Source: Clostridiales bacterium CHKCI001 (GTDB lineage: Bacteria > Bacillota > Clostridia > Lachnospirales > Lachnospiraceae). Taken from it: DNA of 64,000 bases. The notes beneath the pieces were generated by a model. The model was not told the DNA's origin. It searched no databases and worked only from the letters and a program-made list of their open reading frames with translations. Within the stretch, counting starts at the first letter, position 1, and each line of letters begins with the position of its first letter. Where the stretch lies: assembly GCA_900045905.1 (NCBI GenBank), contig FCNS01000037.1:1-64000 (forward strand). The letters run 5' to 3'. Made by a program: the position numbers and the translations under genes. Shown here piece after piece: positions 17,116-26,254 of this stretch.

Positions 17116-18852
17116 TTATCTATGTTCAAATTGCATCATATAAAACTTTTCATAAATTCCTTTTTGTTCCATTAACTGTTGATGCGTGCCCTCTTCCACA
17201 ATTCCTTTCTCTGTTAATACTAAAATTCGTTTTGCATTGCGAATCGTAGAAAGACGGTGTGCAATAACAATCGTGGTTCGATGCTGTGCCAAACGTTCCA
17301 AAGAATCCTGTACTACCTTTTCACTCTCATTATCCAATGCTGACGTAGCTTCATCAAAAATAAGAATGGATGGATTTTTCAAAAATACTCTTGCCAAACT
17401 TATACGTTGTTTTTGTCCTCCTGATAATTTAACTCCACGCTGCCCAATATCGGTATCATACCCATCTGGAAAACTCATGATAAATTCATGTGCGTTTGCA
17501 TTTTTCGCAGCTTCTATTACTTCTTCATTCGTGGCACTTGGTTTTCCATACCGAATATTCTCTAAAATTGTACCTGCAAACAAATAGACATCTTGCTGTA
17601 CAATCCCAATATTTCTACGCAAACTCTTCATTGTCATCTTTCGTATATCCATACCATCAATGAAAATACTTCCACTTGTTACCTCATAAAATCTCGGTAT
17701 TAAACTACAAAGCGTTGTTTTACCAGTCCCAGAAGATCCTACTAAAGCAACATATTCTCCATCTTCTATATGTAACGATAAATGCTCCAATACATTTGTA
17801 TCGCTATCTGCGTAATGAAATGCTACATCTTGAAAATCAATCGTTCCATTCAATGTAGAAACTTCCACTGCATCTTTTGCATCTTCAATATCAGGCTCAA
17901 TCGAAAGCACTTCTAAAAATCTCTCATATCCCGAAACTCCATTCTGGAATTGCTCCGTAAAATTAATCAACTTTTTCACAGGTTCTGTGAATGTATTAAT
18001 ATACAATAAAAATGTAATCAAATCATTTGTTTCCAAGCTTCCTCTCGTTAGAAATACTGCTCCTGCCACAACGACAATAACTGTAATCAATGTTGTAAAA
18101 GCTCCCAAACCAGAATGATAGGTTGCCATACAAAGATAAGCTTTCTTCTTACTTTCCAAAAAAGCTTGATTTCCCTGTTCAAACTTCTCCTTTTCAATTT
18201 CCTCATTTACAAAACTCTTGACCACTCGAATTCCCGATAAGCTATCTTCGATCTGTGCATTAATATCCGCAATTTTGGCTCGATTCCTTTTAAATGCTCG
18301 CTTTAGTTTGCCATTAAAATAATAAGCATAAAGAAACATAATTGGCAAAATCGCAAATGCAGCAATCGCCAAACCAGTATGAATATTCCAAAGAATAATA
18401 AAAGAACCAATGAACTTAATAAGAGAAATCACGACATCTTCTGGACCATGATGAAACAACTCACTAATCTCAAATAAATCATTCGTTACTCGTGACATTA
18501 ACTGTCCAACTTTCTGATCATCGTAAAAAGCAAACGATAACTTCTGATAATGATCAAATATTTCCGTTCTCATATCCGTCTCCATACGAGATCCCATAAT
18601 ATGACCAAACGAAGCAATAAAATAATTACATCCTGCCTCTATAATTACAAGACCTACCATACCAGCTGCTAGCCACAAAATAGTAGAAAAGGCTTCCTGC
18701 GGATCTCCCACAATTACATTATTCGTAATATAACGTACAATCAAGGGCATAATCAATGCCACCCCAGCTGCAATAAAGGCACAAATCATATCCGCTAAAA
18801 ATAACTTCCAATATGGTCTATAATATCCACAAAATTTCTTCCATTTCTTCAT
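17116..18852 (-). CDS. ABC exporter, fused membrane and ATPase domains
   Basis: 578 residues, a standard half-transporter of the MsbA/MdlB/YheH kind. Six membrane helices occupy about residues 15-300. The ATPase domain has Walker A GSSGTGKTTLCSLIP, Q-loop IVQQDVYLFAGT, signature LSGGQKQRISLARVFL, Walker B ILIFDEATSALD and the H-loop IAHRL. It works as a dimer; no partner half-transporter is adjacent, so a homodimer is likely. The substrate cannot be inferred. The start follows AAAGGATATT. Confidence 0.92.
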   Translation of the reverse strand: MKKWKKFCGYYRPYWKLFLADMICAFIAAGVALIMPLIVRYITNNVIVGDPQEAFSTILWLAAGMVGLVIIEAGCNYFIASFGHIMGSRMETDMRTEIFDHYQKLSFAFYDDQKVGQLMSRVTNDLFEISELFHHGPEDVVISLIKFIGSFIILWNIHTGLAIAAFAILPIMFLYAYYFNGKLKRAFKRNRAKIADINAQIEDSLSGIRVVKSFVNEEIEKEKFEQGNQAFLESKKKAYLCMATYHSGLGAFTTLITVIVVVAGAVFLTRGSLETNDLITFLLYINTFTEPVKKLINFTEQFQNGVSGYERFLEVLSIEPDIEDAKDAVEVSTLNGTIDFQDVAFHYADSDTNVLEHLSLHIEDGEYVALVGSSGTGKTTLCSLIPRFYEVTSGSIFIDGMDIRKMTMKSLRRNIGIVQQDVYLFAGTILENIRYGKPSATNEEVIEAAKNANAHEFIMSFPDGYDTDIGQRGVKLSGGQKQRISLARVFLKNPSILIFDEATSALDNESEKVVQDSLERLAQHRTTIVIAHRLSTIRNAKRILVLTEKGIVEEGTHQQLMEQKGIYEKFYMMQFEHR

Positions 18853-19051
18853 CTGTATTATAATATCCTTTCATTTAATTAATGAGATTCCTTTCCCATT
18901 CTCATAAAATCTCAGCTAGTATACAGCTTCTGTTCTTAGTGAACTGTCCATTATCTAAAGCTAATAGACTTCCTGCTTCACTGTCCTCGTAACCTACTAA
19001 CTCCACAGGCGTTAATTTGGGCAGTCCCTGCCCTATATCTGGCAAATTGTT
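18853..19051 (-). other. Possible right end / guide-RNA region of the tnpB element
   Basis: In IS605-type elements the omega-RNA overlaps the 3' end of tnpB and runs to the element's right end. This stretch lies exactly there. It has short GC-richer blocks (for example TTGGGCAGTCCCTGCCC) suggesting structure. The element boundary cannot be placed. Confidence 0.3.
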
Positions 19052-19921
19052 TTATGCTATTTGTCCTAATCCCCCTGCTAATATATTTTTTGCCGCATTT
19101 ACATCTCTATCATGATCCGTACCACATTTCGGACATATCCATCTCCTTACGTATAAATTCTTTGTATCCGCATTCTGATATCCACAGACAGAGCACAGTT
19201 GGCTACTAGCATAGAAAGTATCTATTTTAATGTACTTTCGTCCATTCCAAGTCGCCTTATATTCTAACTGTCTTTGTAACTTTGCCAGTTTTCTTTGGTG
19301 CTTCGCCAACGTTTTTGGATTCTTATACTTCCGTCCATCTGACGTGATACATAAATTCTTAAGCCCTAAATCCAGCCCCACTTCACAGTTTACATGCGGT
19401 ATTTCTTTATGCTCCGTCTCCACTAGAATGGACACATAGTATTTTCCACTTGGTACCTGAGATATTGTCGCAGACTTTATTTTCCCGTAAAATACACGAT
19501 GGAACTTTGCCTTTACTTTTTTTAATTTTGGCAACTTTATTTTTCTATTCTCAAAATTGATTTCTATATTTCCGTTGGTAAAATTTGTGGTATAGGATTT
19601 ATGGGTATCGTGCTTGCTCTTAAACTTTGGGTAACCTGCATGTTCCTGAAAGAATTTTTGATATGCCGCATCCATGTGATATATGGCATTCGTCAGGGCA
19701 AATTTATCTACTTCTTTCAGCCATTCATACGCTTTCTTTAATTCCCTGTTGCAGTAATTATTGCAGTCTATTTTATTGACAGATATTTTCCCGTTTTCGT
19801 ATTTTTCTTTTCTATATGCCAGTGTCTGATTATAAACAAAACGACAGCAGCCAAATGTTTTTGCAATTTCTACTTGCTGTTCTTTATTTGGGTATATCCT
19901 GTATTTGTATGCCTTTAACAT
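19052..19921 (-). CDS. tnpB: TnpB with internal deletion (probably nuclease-dead)
   Basis: 289 residues; related TnpB proteins are about 360-400. The start is normal (LKAYKYRIYPNKEQQ, FGCCRFVYNQTLAYR). RuvC-I is present (VGLDLGLKNLCITSDG, with Asp). The zinc finger CSVCGYQN ... CPKCGTDHDRD and the RuvC-III context DRDVNAAKNIL are also present. Between KLAKLQRQ (about residue 213) and LEYKATWNGRKYIKID the usual 75-80 residues are missing, including the RuvC-II glutamate (normally in an IEDL context). The join is in frame at a short repeated RQL, which suggests recombination. No tnpA is adjacent. The protein should still fold in part and bind RNA, but cleavage is unlikely. Confidence 0.85.
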   Translation of the reverse strand: MLKAYKYRIYPNKEQQVEIAKTFGCCRFVYNQTLAYRKEKYENGKISVNKIDCNNYCNRELKKAYEWLKEVDKFALTNAIYHMDAAYQKFFQEHAGYPKFKSKHDTHKSYTTNFTNGNIEINFENRKIKLPKLKKVKAKFHRVFYGKIKSATISQVPSGKYYVSILVETEHKEIPHVNCEVGLDLGLKNLCITSDGRKYKNPKTLAKHQRKLAKLQRQLEYKATWNGRKYIKIDTFYASSQLCSVCGYQNADTKNLYVRRWICPKCGTDHDRDVNAAKNILAGGLGQIA

Positions 19922-20189
19922 CTGCTATTCCCTTCTAACCTTAAATGAAAGTCGAATGTTCATCCAGTACAGGGTATAAATTCCCTGCCTGTCTGGTCAT
20001 TCACGACACTTTTATAGTAAATATTTATGCCTTGTTTTAATTGTTATATTCCCATGACAATAGTATATCACAGATTTTCACTTTCGGCGACCTTAATCTA
20101 TCGCTTAAAATCAGTGAGATTGTGGTTATCTTGTTTTAACAAATCGGGAATTTCTCCAATTTATTAAGTTTTTTTATATATATTCATTA
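19922..20189. other. Intergenic, left flank of tnpB
   Basis: It contains the likely left end of the tnpB element and a small palindromic stretch (CAGTACAGGG ... CCCTGCCTG). No gene is seen. Confidence 0.35.
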
Positions 20190-20231
20190 AAAAAAGAACT
20201 TCTTGATATACAAAAAAGTTCTCTTTCTTAA
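20190..20231 (-). terminator. Terminator of the mod/moe operon
   Basis: AAAGAACTT and AAGTTCTCTTT form a stem downstream of modC on the minus strand, with T-rich DNA beyond. Confidence 0.5.
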
Positions 20232-20282
20232 ATAAATCCACCACTCTCTTTCAGTAAAATATAAAAGCCTACTTAAACAAAA

Positions 20283-21248
20283 CTAATGCTCTGCATTTAA
20301 CTCCCAAATTTGAGAAGTATTAATAGCGATTTTTATTTCTTGTCCTATTTGAATATTTTCTCCTTCTTCTTTTCCCATTCTAACGTATAAATTTTGATCT
20401 TTAAACCGAATAATTACTATTTTTTCATTTGATTCTTTCAGAATTTTTACTACCTTTCCTTTTATCTGTGATTTTGATTGATCCGATGTAAACTTCATTG
20501 CATGAGCGGGAATTCCAATATAAGCATACGGTTTTCCCTGTACAGGAAGAATATTTTCGCATCCAATCATTCTTGCTGCTGCAACTGTTTTCGGATGAGA
20601 AAATACTTCTTCTTTGGTTCCTATATCTCTCATTTGTCCCCATTCTAAAATTCCTACTCGATCGCATAAATGATAAATTTCATCTCTGTCATGGGATACT
20701 AAAATGACTGGTTTTTTTATTTTATCTAAAATGTCCAATATCTGTAATTCTAAATTCCATCTTAGACTTTTATCCACTGCACTGAATGGCTCATCAAACA
20801 ATAAAAGTTCTGGTTGGGCAGCCATCATACGAGCAATTGCACAGCGTTGTCTCTGACCTCCAGAAAGCATAGATGGATAATGTTTTTCTAAACCTTTTAA
20901 ATAGAATTGTTCTAAATATTCTTTTGTCCTGTTTTTGTTTTTTAGAACAACTGCAATATTTTGCTCCACAGTCATATTAGGAAACAGTGCATAGTCCTGA
21001 AATAAATATCCAACTTTTCTTTTTTGGGGAGAAAGATTGATCTTTTTTTCGGAATCATACAAAACACGATCATTTAAAATGATTTTACCTTTATCAGGTC
21101 TCATAATTCCAGCAATACATTTCAATGTCATGCTCTTTCCGCATCCACTTTCCCCCAGAAGGCCAAAGTTTTCTCTATGATCCATAGTGAACGCTGCTTT
21201 TAAATGGAAATTTCCTATCTTTTTTTCAATATCTACCAATAACGTCAT
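20283..21248 (-). CDS. modC: Molybdate ABC transporter ATP-binding protein
   Basis: 321 residues. The ATPase has Walker A GESGCGKSMTLKCIAG, Q-loop LFQDYALFPNMTV, signature MLSGGQRQRCAIARM, Walker B LLLFDEPFSAVD and H-loop VSHDRDE. The C-terminal 80 residues look like a TOBE (molybdate-binding) domain. It follows modB by 3 bp and closes the molybdenum block. It supplies energy for molybdate (or tungstate) import. Confidence 0.92.
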   Translation of the reverse strand: MTLLVDIEKKIGNFHLKAAFTMDHRENFGLLGESGCGKSMTLKCIAGIMRPDKGKIILNDRVLYDSEKKINLSPQKRKVGYLFQDYALFPNMTVEQNIAVVLKNKNRTKEYLEQFYLKGLEKHYPSMLSGGQRQRCAIARMMAAQPELLLFDEPFSAVDKSLRWNLELQILDILDKIKKPVILVSHDRDEIYHLCDRVGILEWGQMRDIGTKEEVFSHPKTVAAARMIGCENILPVQGKPYAYIGIPAHAMKFTSDQSKSQIKGKVVKILKESNEKIVIIRFKDQNLYVRMGKEEGENIQIGQEIKIAINTSQIWELNAEH

Positions 21249-21251
21249 GGA

Positions 21252-21929
21252 CTACTTTGCTCCTCCTTTTCGGATTAATAACTGTTGTCTCTGATTTACT
21301 GCATTCATTGCGAGCATAGCAACGAAAGAAATACAAATGATAACCGCAACCCACTGATAGGCTAATTCTCTATTTCCAGTTTGCATTGCGGTATAAACTG
21401 CTAACGCTGCTGTTTGTGTCTTTCCTGGAATATTACCAGCAATCATAATGGTAGCACCAAATTCTCCTAACGCTCTAGAAAATGTAAGAATTGCTGCCCC
21501 CAAAATTCCTGGAAAACAATTTGGAAATACAATTTTCCAAAAAATCTTGGTTCTGGATAATCCGAGTGTTCTTCCTACATCAATAAGATTTGGATTTAAC
21601 TGCTCAAACGCACTTCTTGTGGTGCGGTACATTAATGGAAAAGAAACCACAATTGCCGCAATGACTGCACCTTTCCAAGTAAAAATAATCCCATGTCCAT
21701 TTTCTGCCATCCAATTTCCAAGCCATGTATTTTTTCCAAAGAATACAAGCAAGAAAAATCCAATTACCGTTGGAGGAAGCACCATAGGAAGGGTAAATAC
21801 TGCGTCTAATAACCCCTTTCCATATTTTATATTTGCTGTTTTCCAGGCTGCATACACTCCAAGGAAAAAAGTTATGAAAGTAGACGCAGCAGCAGTCTTT
21901 AATGATAATAGAATCGGTGTCAGATCCAT
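21252..21929 (-). CDS. modB: Molybdate ABC transporter permease
   Basis: 225 residues, five predicted membrane helices, and the coupling EAA-like loop in RALGEFGATIMIAGNIPGKTQT, which is highly typical of ModB. It forms the channel with ModC and receives molybdate from the lipoprotein ModA encoded just upstream. Confidence 0.94.
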   Translation of the reverse strand: MDLTPILLSLKTAAASTFITFFLGVYAAWKTANIKYGKGLLDAVFTLPMVLPPTVIGFFLLVFFGKNTWLGNWMAENGHGIIFTWKGAVIAAIVVSFPLMYRTTRSAFEQLNPNLIDVGRTLGLSRTKIFWKIVFPNCFPGILGAAILTFSRALGEFGATIMIAGNIPGKTQTAALAVYTAMQTGNRELAYQWVAVIICISFVAMLAMNAVNQRQQLLIRKGGAK

Positions 21930-21956
21930 ACTTCCCTTCCTTTCTAAGATTTTGGG

Positions 21957-22796
21957 TTATTCGGAATAGATATAGGTAAACTGATAATTTTCAAAAATCT
22001 CTTTTACTTCATCCGTCTTCAGGAAATCCATAAATTCCTTTGCTTGTTCTGGATACTCACTATCTTTTACAATTCCCACTGGATAAATCGCTGGTGTACA
22101 GCTTCCTTCTGGAGCTTCACAAATAATTTCTACTTCTGGTTCAATCGCTGCATCTGTTGCATATACAATACCACAATCTGCATTTTTTGTTGCTACCCAA
22201 TCTAATACTTGACGTACATTTGTAGCATAATTGGCTTTTTCTTGTATTTGATCCCACAATCCCAAGTTTTCATAAATCGTTTGCGTGTATTGTCCAACTG
22301 GCACATCCGAATTTCCAATTGCTACCATTGTAACTTTATCGGATGCTACATCCTCAAACCAAGCAATATCCAATTCGGATCCCTTTGGTTTAATCAGAAC
22401 AACTTTATTTTCCAATAACTCAATAATACTATCCTCATCTATCAAACCTTGTTCATTTAATTCATCCATTTGTTTTAATGCTGCTGAAATAAACACATCG
22501 GCTGGAGCTCCTTCTTCAATCTGTGTCTGAAGCGTACCAGAAGAATCAAACGAAAACGTTAATGTAATTTCTGGATGATCTTCTTTATACCTATCTGCAA
22601 TTTCTGTTAATACATCCGTCATACTGGCTGCTGCTAAGATATGTAATTCAACTTCTTCTGTTTCACTTTCTTGTGTTTGCTCCTGTGTGTTCTCTGCTTT
22701 TTTTGTGGACGGGTTATCACTATTTCCTCCACATGCAACAGCGATTATCCCCACCACTGCACAAAGCAATGCTACGAACCATTTTTTCCTTCTCAT
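21957..22796 (-). CDS. modA: Molybdate-binding lipoprotein
   Basis: 279 residues. The signal peptide ends in a lipobox (IIAVACGG), so the protein is tethered outside the membrane, as usual in Gram-positives. The binding domain starts with LHILAAASMTDVLTEIADRY and contains FSFDSSGTLQTQIEEGAPADVFISA, the characteristic oxyanion site of ModA. It captures molybdate or tungstate for ModBC. The ribosome site is TTAGGAGGAATGATTC. Confidence 0.95.
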   Translation of the reverse strand: MRRKKWFVALLCAVVGIIAVACGGNSDNPSTKKAENTQEQTQESETEEVELHILAAASMTDVLTEIADRYKEDHPEITLTFSFDSSGTLQTQIEEGAPADVFISAALKQMDELNEQGLIDEDSIIELLENKVVLIKPKGSELDIAWFEDVASDKVTMVAIGNSDVPVGQYTQTIYENLGLWDQIQEKANYATNVRQVLDWVATKNADCGIVYATDAAIEPEVEIICEAPEGSCTPAIYPVGIVKDSEYPEQAKEFMDFLKTDEVKEIFENYQFTYIYSE

Positions 22797-22828
22797 GAAT
22801 CATTCCTCCTAATTAAAATAGAATTCTG

Positions 22829-22906
22829 CTTTGCAGGATTCTCCGCCTGCGACGGGTCGTGCAGACGACATTTATCCTTTCCGCCACAGTGCGATCCTCG
22901 CAGAGC
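22829..22906. repeat. GC-rich structured intergenic block before modA
   Basis: A clearly GC-richer stretch (for example CCTGCGACGGGTCGTGCAG) with several short self-complementary segments, in an AT-rich neighbourhood. It looks like a dispersed intergenic repeat or the 5' leader of modA. No second copy is seen in the window. Confidence 0.4.
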
Positions 22907-22907
22907 G

Positions 22908-22950
22908 TTTTTTATCATATAGGGAATAAAGTTTCCTATATGATAAAAAA
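22908..22950. terminator. Perfect 16-bp stem overlapping the end of the MOSC gene
   Basis: TTTTTTATCATATAGG (22908-22923) pairs perfectly with its complement at 22935-22950. It overlaps the MOSC stop codon (22936). It may separate moe/mob from mod expression. Confidence 0.6.
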
Positions 22951-23364
22951 TAAATCTCCTTCTGTAATCACTCCCCCATGCAAAACTTTACAAAATACAC
23001 CTTCTCTTGGCATAATACAGTCTCCCATGGTCTGGAAAATCTGACAGCCATGATGACATTCTTTTCCTATCTGTGTTAATTCTAACACGACATCATTACA
23101 TTGGAACTTTGTTCCAATTGGAAGCGTTTTAAAATCATAGCCAGAGATTACTAAATTTTCTCCAAACGCCCCAAACTCTACATCAGCTCCTCGCTTTCTA
23201 AATTCTTCAATTTTTTCATAAGATAATAAGCTTACTTGACGATGCCATTTTCCAGCATGTTCATCTTTCTCGAAGCCAAAATCTTCAATCACTTGTACGG
23301 TTTTTACATTTTGTTTTTGTGTTCCTTTTTTCTCACTAATACAAACCGCTTTTACAATTCCCAT
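22936..23364 (-). CDS. MOSC domain protein
   Basis: 142 residues. MOSC domains resemble the C-terminus of Moco sulfurases and carry or use sulfur for molybdenum cofactor chemistry. Typical elements are KDEHAGKWHRQVSLLSYE, FGENLVISGYDFKTLPIG and the conserved cysteine in LTQIGKECHHGCQIF. Small stand-alone MOSC proteins often sit in molybdenum cofactor operons, as here between mobB and modA. The exact role is unknown. Confidence 0.88.
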   Translation of the reverse strand: MGIVKAVCISEKKGTQKQNVKTVQVIEDFGFEKDEHAGKWHRQVSLLSYEKIEEFRKRGADVEFGAFGENLVISGYDFKTLPIGTKFQCNDVVLELTQIGKECHHGCQIFQTMGDCIMPREGVFCKVLHGGVITEGDLFFII

Positions 23365-23400
23365 AATAATCCTCTTTTTCCTCCATAAACTAATTCCGTT

Positions 23401-23850
23401 TTATTCTGTTTTTTTATTCCATTTCATCGTTTCTTCAATTTCATCTGCTAATTCTTCCACTGGCTTCAACCTTTCTTTTGGATAATTACAATAATACTTT
23501 GGATAATCACTATTTTTTAATCCTTCAATTAAAATAATATCTGCTTCAGGAAAAGCTTCCATTAATTGTATTTCATTTGGTTTTCTGCATTCTTTTGTAA
23601 TCAAAATCCGATTGCTAGAAAATACAGCCGTTCCATAGGCCCCTGCTTTTTGATGCCGATAGCTATCCGTCCCTGGTACATCCGCTTCAAAATCATGTCC
23701 ATCATGCTTGATTACTGCAACGCGATAGCCTCTCTGCTTTAGCTCTGGAATTAATTTTGTAATTAATGTTGTTTTTCCACTATTCTTATATCCACTTATT
23801 GCAAAAACAAATGGCTTATTTTCTGTCTTCTTCAAAGAAGATAAATCCAT
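23401..23850 (-). CDS. mobB: Molybdopterin-guanine dinucleotide biosynthesis protein B
   Basis: 149 residues. A P-loop NTPase: FVFAISGYKNSGKTTLITKL, then VAVIKHDGHDFEADVPGTDS, both typical of MobB. It binds GTP and assists MobA in adding GMP to the cofactor. It overlaps the end of moeA by 19 bp. Together with mobA (28.4 kb), it indicates that the dinucleotide form (MGD) is made, which fits the molybdopterin oxidoreductase encoded in the same block. Confidence 0.92.
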   Translation of the reverse strand: MDLSSLKKTENKPFVFAISGYKNSGKTTLITKLIPELKQRGYRVAVIKHDGHDFEADVPGTDSYRHQKAGAYGTAVFSSNRILITKECRKPNEIQLMEAFPEADIILIEGLKNSDYPKYYCNYPKERLKPVEELADEIEETMKWNKKTE

Positions 23851-25025
23851 ACCTCTTCCCCTTTCATAGCTCCATCCTGCGATAACTCAATCAGGCAATT
23901 ACATCCAATCATGGAAGCCAGTACACCTGATGCATGGTTTCCAGAAGGAATCCATACCTTTCCATTTTCTGTATATCCACGTAAAAATCTTCGATATTTT
24001 CCATGTTTTTTATAATCATTTTGCAAGAAAGCTTTTTGTGCTTTTAACTCCCATCTGCTATCCCCTATTAAAGCTGCAAGAACCGGACGCACCAAAAGTT
24101 CAAAATTGGCCGCTGCACCAAATGGATTTCCAGAAAGGCAAATTATTGGTATATCTTTATAAACAGCTGCCAAAGTCGGAGCTCCTGGCTTTAGAGCAAC
24201 TTTCCAAAATAATTGTTTCGCATGTAATCGTTCCACTACCTCATGCATAATATCCTTTTGCCCTACCGATACGCCTCCTGTTGTAATAATCAGATCGGCT
24301 TGTGCCGCAAACTGCTCTACCTTTACTGTCATTTTCTCCACTTCATCTTCACAATGTCCATATGCAATCGGCGCTACTCCCAGTTCTTTTAACCTCCCAC
24401 AAATAAAATGGAGGTTGGAATCATAGATCTTTCCTGGCCGCAATAAGTTTCCTGGCTGTACCACTTCATCTCCTGTGGAAATCACTGCAATTCTAGGTTT
24501 TCGGTATACTGTTACCCAGTCTTTTCCAATACTTGCTAATACTGCAATGGAGATTCCATCTAATACACAGCCCTTTTTTAATAATACCGTTCCTTTTTTA
24601 TAGTCCTCTCCTTGAGGACAATAGTTTTCATATGGTTTGGATTCTTTATAAATCCTAACTTGATCCATCCCATAATCACTGTCCTCTTGGCGAATTACCG
24701 TATCTGCTCCATCTGGAATCGGAGCACCCGTCATAATTCGAACCGCTTGATTTTCCTGTATTGTTCCATCAAATACCTCTCCTGCATATACTTTCCCAAT
24801 AACAGTAAACGATTTTGGCTTATCAAAGGATGCTCCTTTTGTATCCTTTCCACGCACTGCATAACCATCGAGCGGAGAACGAGAAAACGGAGGCTGATCT
24901 TGTACTGCAACACCATCTTCAGCCAATATTCGACCAACTGCATCCATTAATGGAATTCGTTCTACTTCTGCAATCGGAGTGACTTGTTCCTGCAACTGTT
25001 TTCTTGCTTCTTCTAATTGAACCAT
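23832..25025 (-). CDS. moeA: Molybdopterin molybdenumtransferase
   Basis: 397 residues from ATG 25025. I chose this start because MVQLEEARKQLQ is the normal MoeA N-terminus and AAAGGAG overlaps the stop of the previous gene at the right distance; a longer frame overlaps that gene by 68 bp. Characteristic segments are PPFSRSPLDGYAVRGKD, GEVFDGTIQENQAVRIMTGAPIP and TTGGVSVGQKDIM. The enzyme inserts molybdate into adenylated molybdopterin. Confidence 0.94.
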   Translation of the reverse strand: MVQLEEARKQLQEQVTPIAEVERIPLMDAVGRILAEDGVAVQDQPPFSRSPLDGYAVRGKDTKGASFDKPKSFTVIGKVYAGEVFDGTIQENQAVRIMTGAPIPDGADTVIRQEDSDYGMDQVRIYKESKPYENYCPQGEDYKKGTVLLKKGCVLDGISIAVLASIGKDWVTVYRKPRIAVISTGDEVVQPGNLLRPGKIYDSNLHFICGRLKELGVAPIAYGHCEDEVEKMTVKVEQFAAQADLIITTGGVSVGQKDIMHEVVERLHAKQLFWKVALKPGAPTLAAVYKDIPIICLSGNPFGAAANFELLVRPVLAALIGDSRWELKAQKAFLQNDYKKHGKYRRFLRGYTENGKVWIPSGNHASGVLASMIGCNCLIELSQDGAMKGEEVWIYLL

Positions 25026-25032
25026 GACTGGC

Positions 25033-26061
25033 TTACACTCCTTTACCAAATCCACAGCTTGGATAGTGACAGACTTCACATCCCAAACAAAGTCCTCCAT
25101 GTCCCATTACTGCCAAATCTTTCTTTGTTACTGGCACATCTGCAAGTATCCTTGGCAAAACTAAATCAAAAATCGTAGCTTTCGCATACATCACACAGCC
25201 TGGCAATCCCATAATTGGAGTACCATCTTCAAAATATCCTAATAAAAACATTGCTCCTGGCAATACAGGCGCCCCATAGGAAACAATCGTAGCTCCACTT
25301 TTCTTAATTGCACTTGGAGTACGGTCATCTGGATCGACACTCATTCCTCCTGTACATAAAATCATTTCTGCCCCTTGTGCTTTTAATTCTAAAATTGCTT
25401 CGGTAATTTTTTCCTGATCGTCTCCTACTATCTTATGTCCAATTACTTCTACGCCAAACTGCTGCATTTTTTCACAAATTACTGGTGTAAAGGTATCTTT
25501 AATTCTTCCATAGAAAACTTCATTTCCTGTTGTTACAATTCCTGCGGTTTTTCTTACAAAAGGAGAAATTTTTAAAATCGGATTTTCTTTTCCTGCAATA
25601 TCGGAAACTGCTTTCATTTTTTCCTTTTCAATTACTAGAGGAATAATTCTTGTTCCTGCCAGCTTATCTCCTTTTTTTACGGCAGTATTGGTATGCCGTG
25701 TGGCAATCATCATATGTTCCAAAGAGTTAATCGCTGTCAAACGTGCTACATCCACTTGAAAGAGACCATCACAATCCGCTGTTAATTCAATTTTTCCCTC
25801 TTTCGGATTGGAACGTTTCATTCCTTTCCCCTCACAGGCATCTGCCAAGATTACAGCCGCTTCATCTTCGTGATACATCGTCTCGTCCTTTTCCCATACA
25901 TAAAGATGATCCTTTCCAATCGACAACAATACTGGAATATCTTCTTCTTTTACTACGTGTCCCTTACGAAATGCGGTATCCTTAATTTTATCCTTTACAA
26001 TAATTGTAATATCATGGCAAATTACATGGCCAACCGCCTGTTTTGTTTCAATTAATTTCAT
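25033..26061 (-). CDS. MoeA-like molybdopterin-binding protein with Cys-rich tail
   Basis: 342 residues. The second half holds a MoaB/Mog-type fold (LCTGGMSVDPDDRTPSAIKK), and FVRKTAGIVTTGNEVFYGRIKD resembles MoeA domain III. The N-terminal MoeA domains are shorter than usual. The C-terminus carries GGLCLGCEVCHYPSCGFGKG, four cysteines and a histidine absent from classical MoeA, probably a metal site. It precedes moeA by 7 bp. Such paired proteins are common in clostridia, where one may handle a different metal or precursor; this is not proven. Confidence 0.85.
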   Translation of the reverse strand: MKLIETKQAVGHVICHDITIIVKDKIKDTAFRKGHVVKEEDIPVLLSIGKDHLYVWEKDETMYHEDEAAVILADACEGKGMKRSNPKEGKIELTADCDGLFQVDVARLTAINSLEHMMIATRHTNTAVKKGDKLAGTRIIPLVIEKEKMKAVSDIAGKENPILKISPFVRKTAGIVTTGNEVFYGRIKDTFTPVICEKMQQFGVEVIGHKIVGDDQEKITEAILELKAQGAEMILCTGGMSVDPDDRTPSAIKKSGATIVSYGAPVLPGAMFLLGYFEDGTPIMGLPGCVMYAKATIFDLVLPRILADVPVTKKDLAVMGHGGLCLGCEVCHYPSCGFGKGV

Positions 26062-26102
26062 AACTATCTCCTTTCTTTCCTTAACGTTTCAAAGAGCTCT
26101 CC

Positions 26103-26161
26103 TATGCGATAGAAAAAGGCGGTATCTCGCCTTATCGAATACCGCCTTTTTCTATCGCATA
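26103..26161 (-). terminator. Perfect 23-bp hairpin in the moe operon leader
   Basis: Arms at 26103-26125 and 26139-26161 pair perfectly (core GGCGGTAT/ATACCGCC followed by TTTTT inside the arm). On the minus strand it lies between the probable riboswitch and the first moe gene. It could be the riboswitch-controlled terminator or simply end the upstream transcript. Confidence 0.65.
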
Positions 26162-26254
26162 AGAAATAAACGTCACTTTTTGGGGTGTTTCCCATATACT
26201 GTGACAATCACTCTCAATTTATACGAAAAACCTATGAATTTTCATAGCAAAAAG

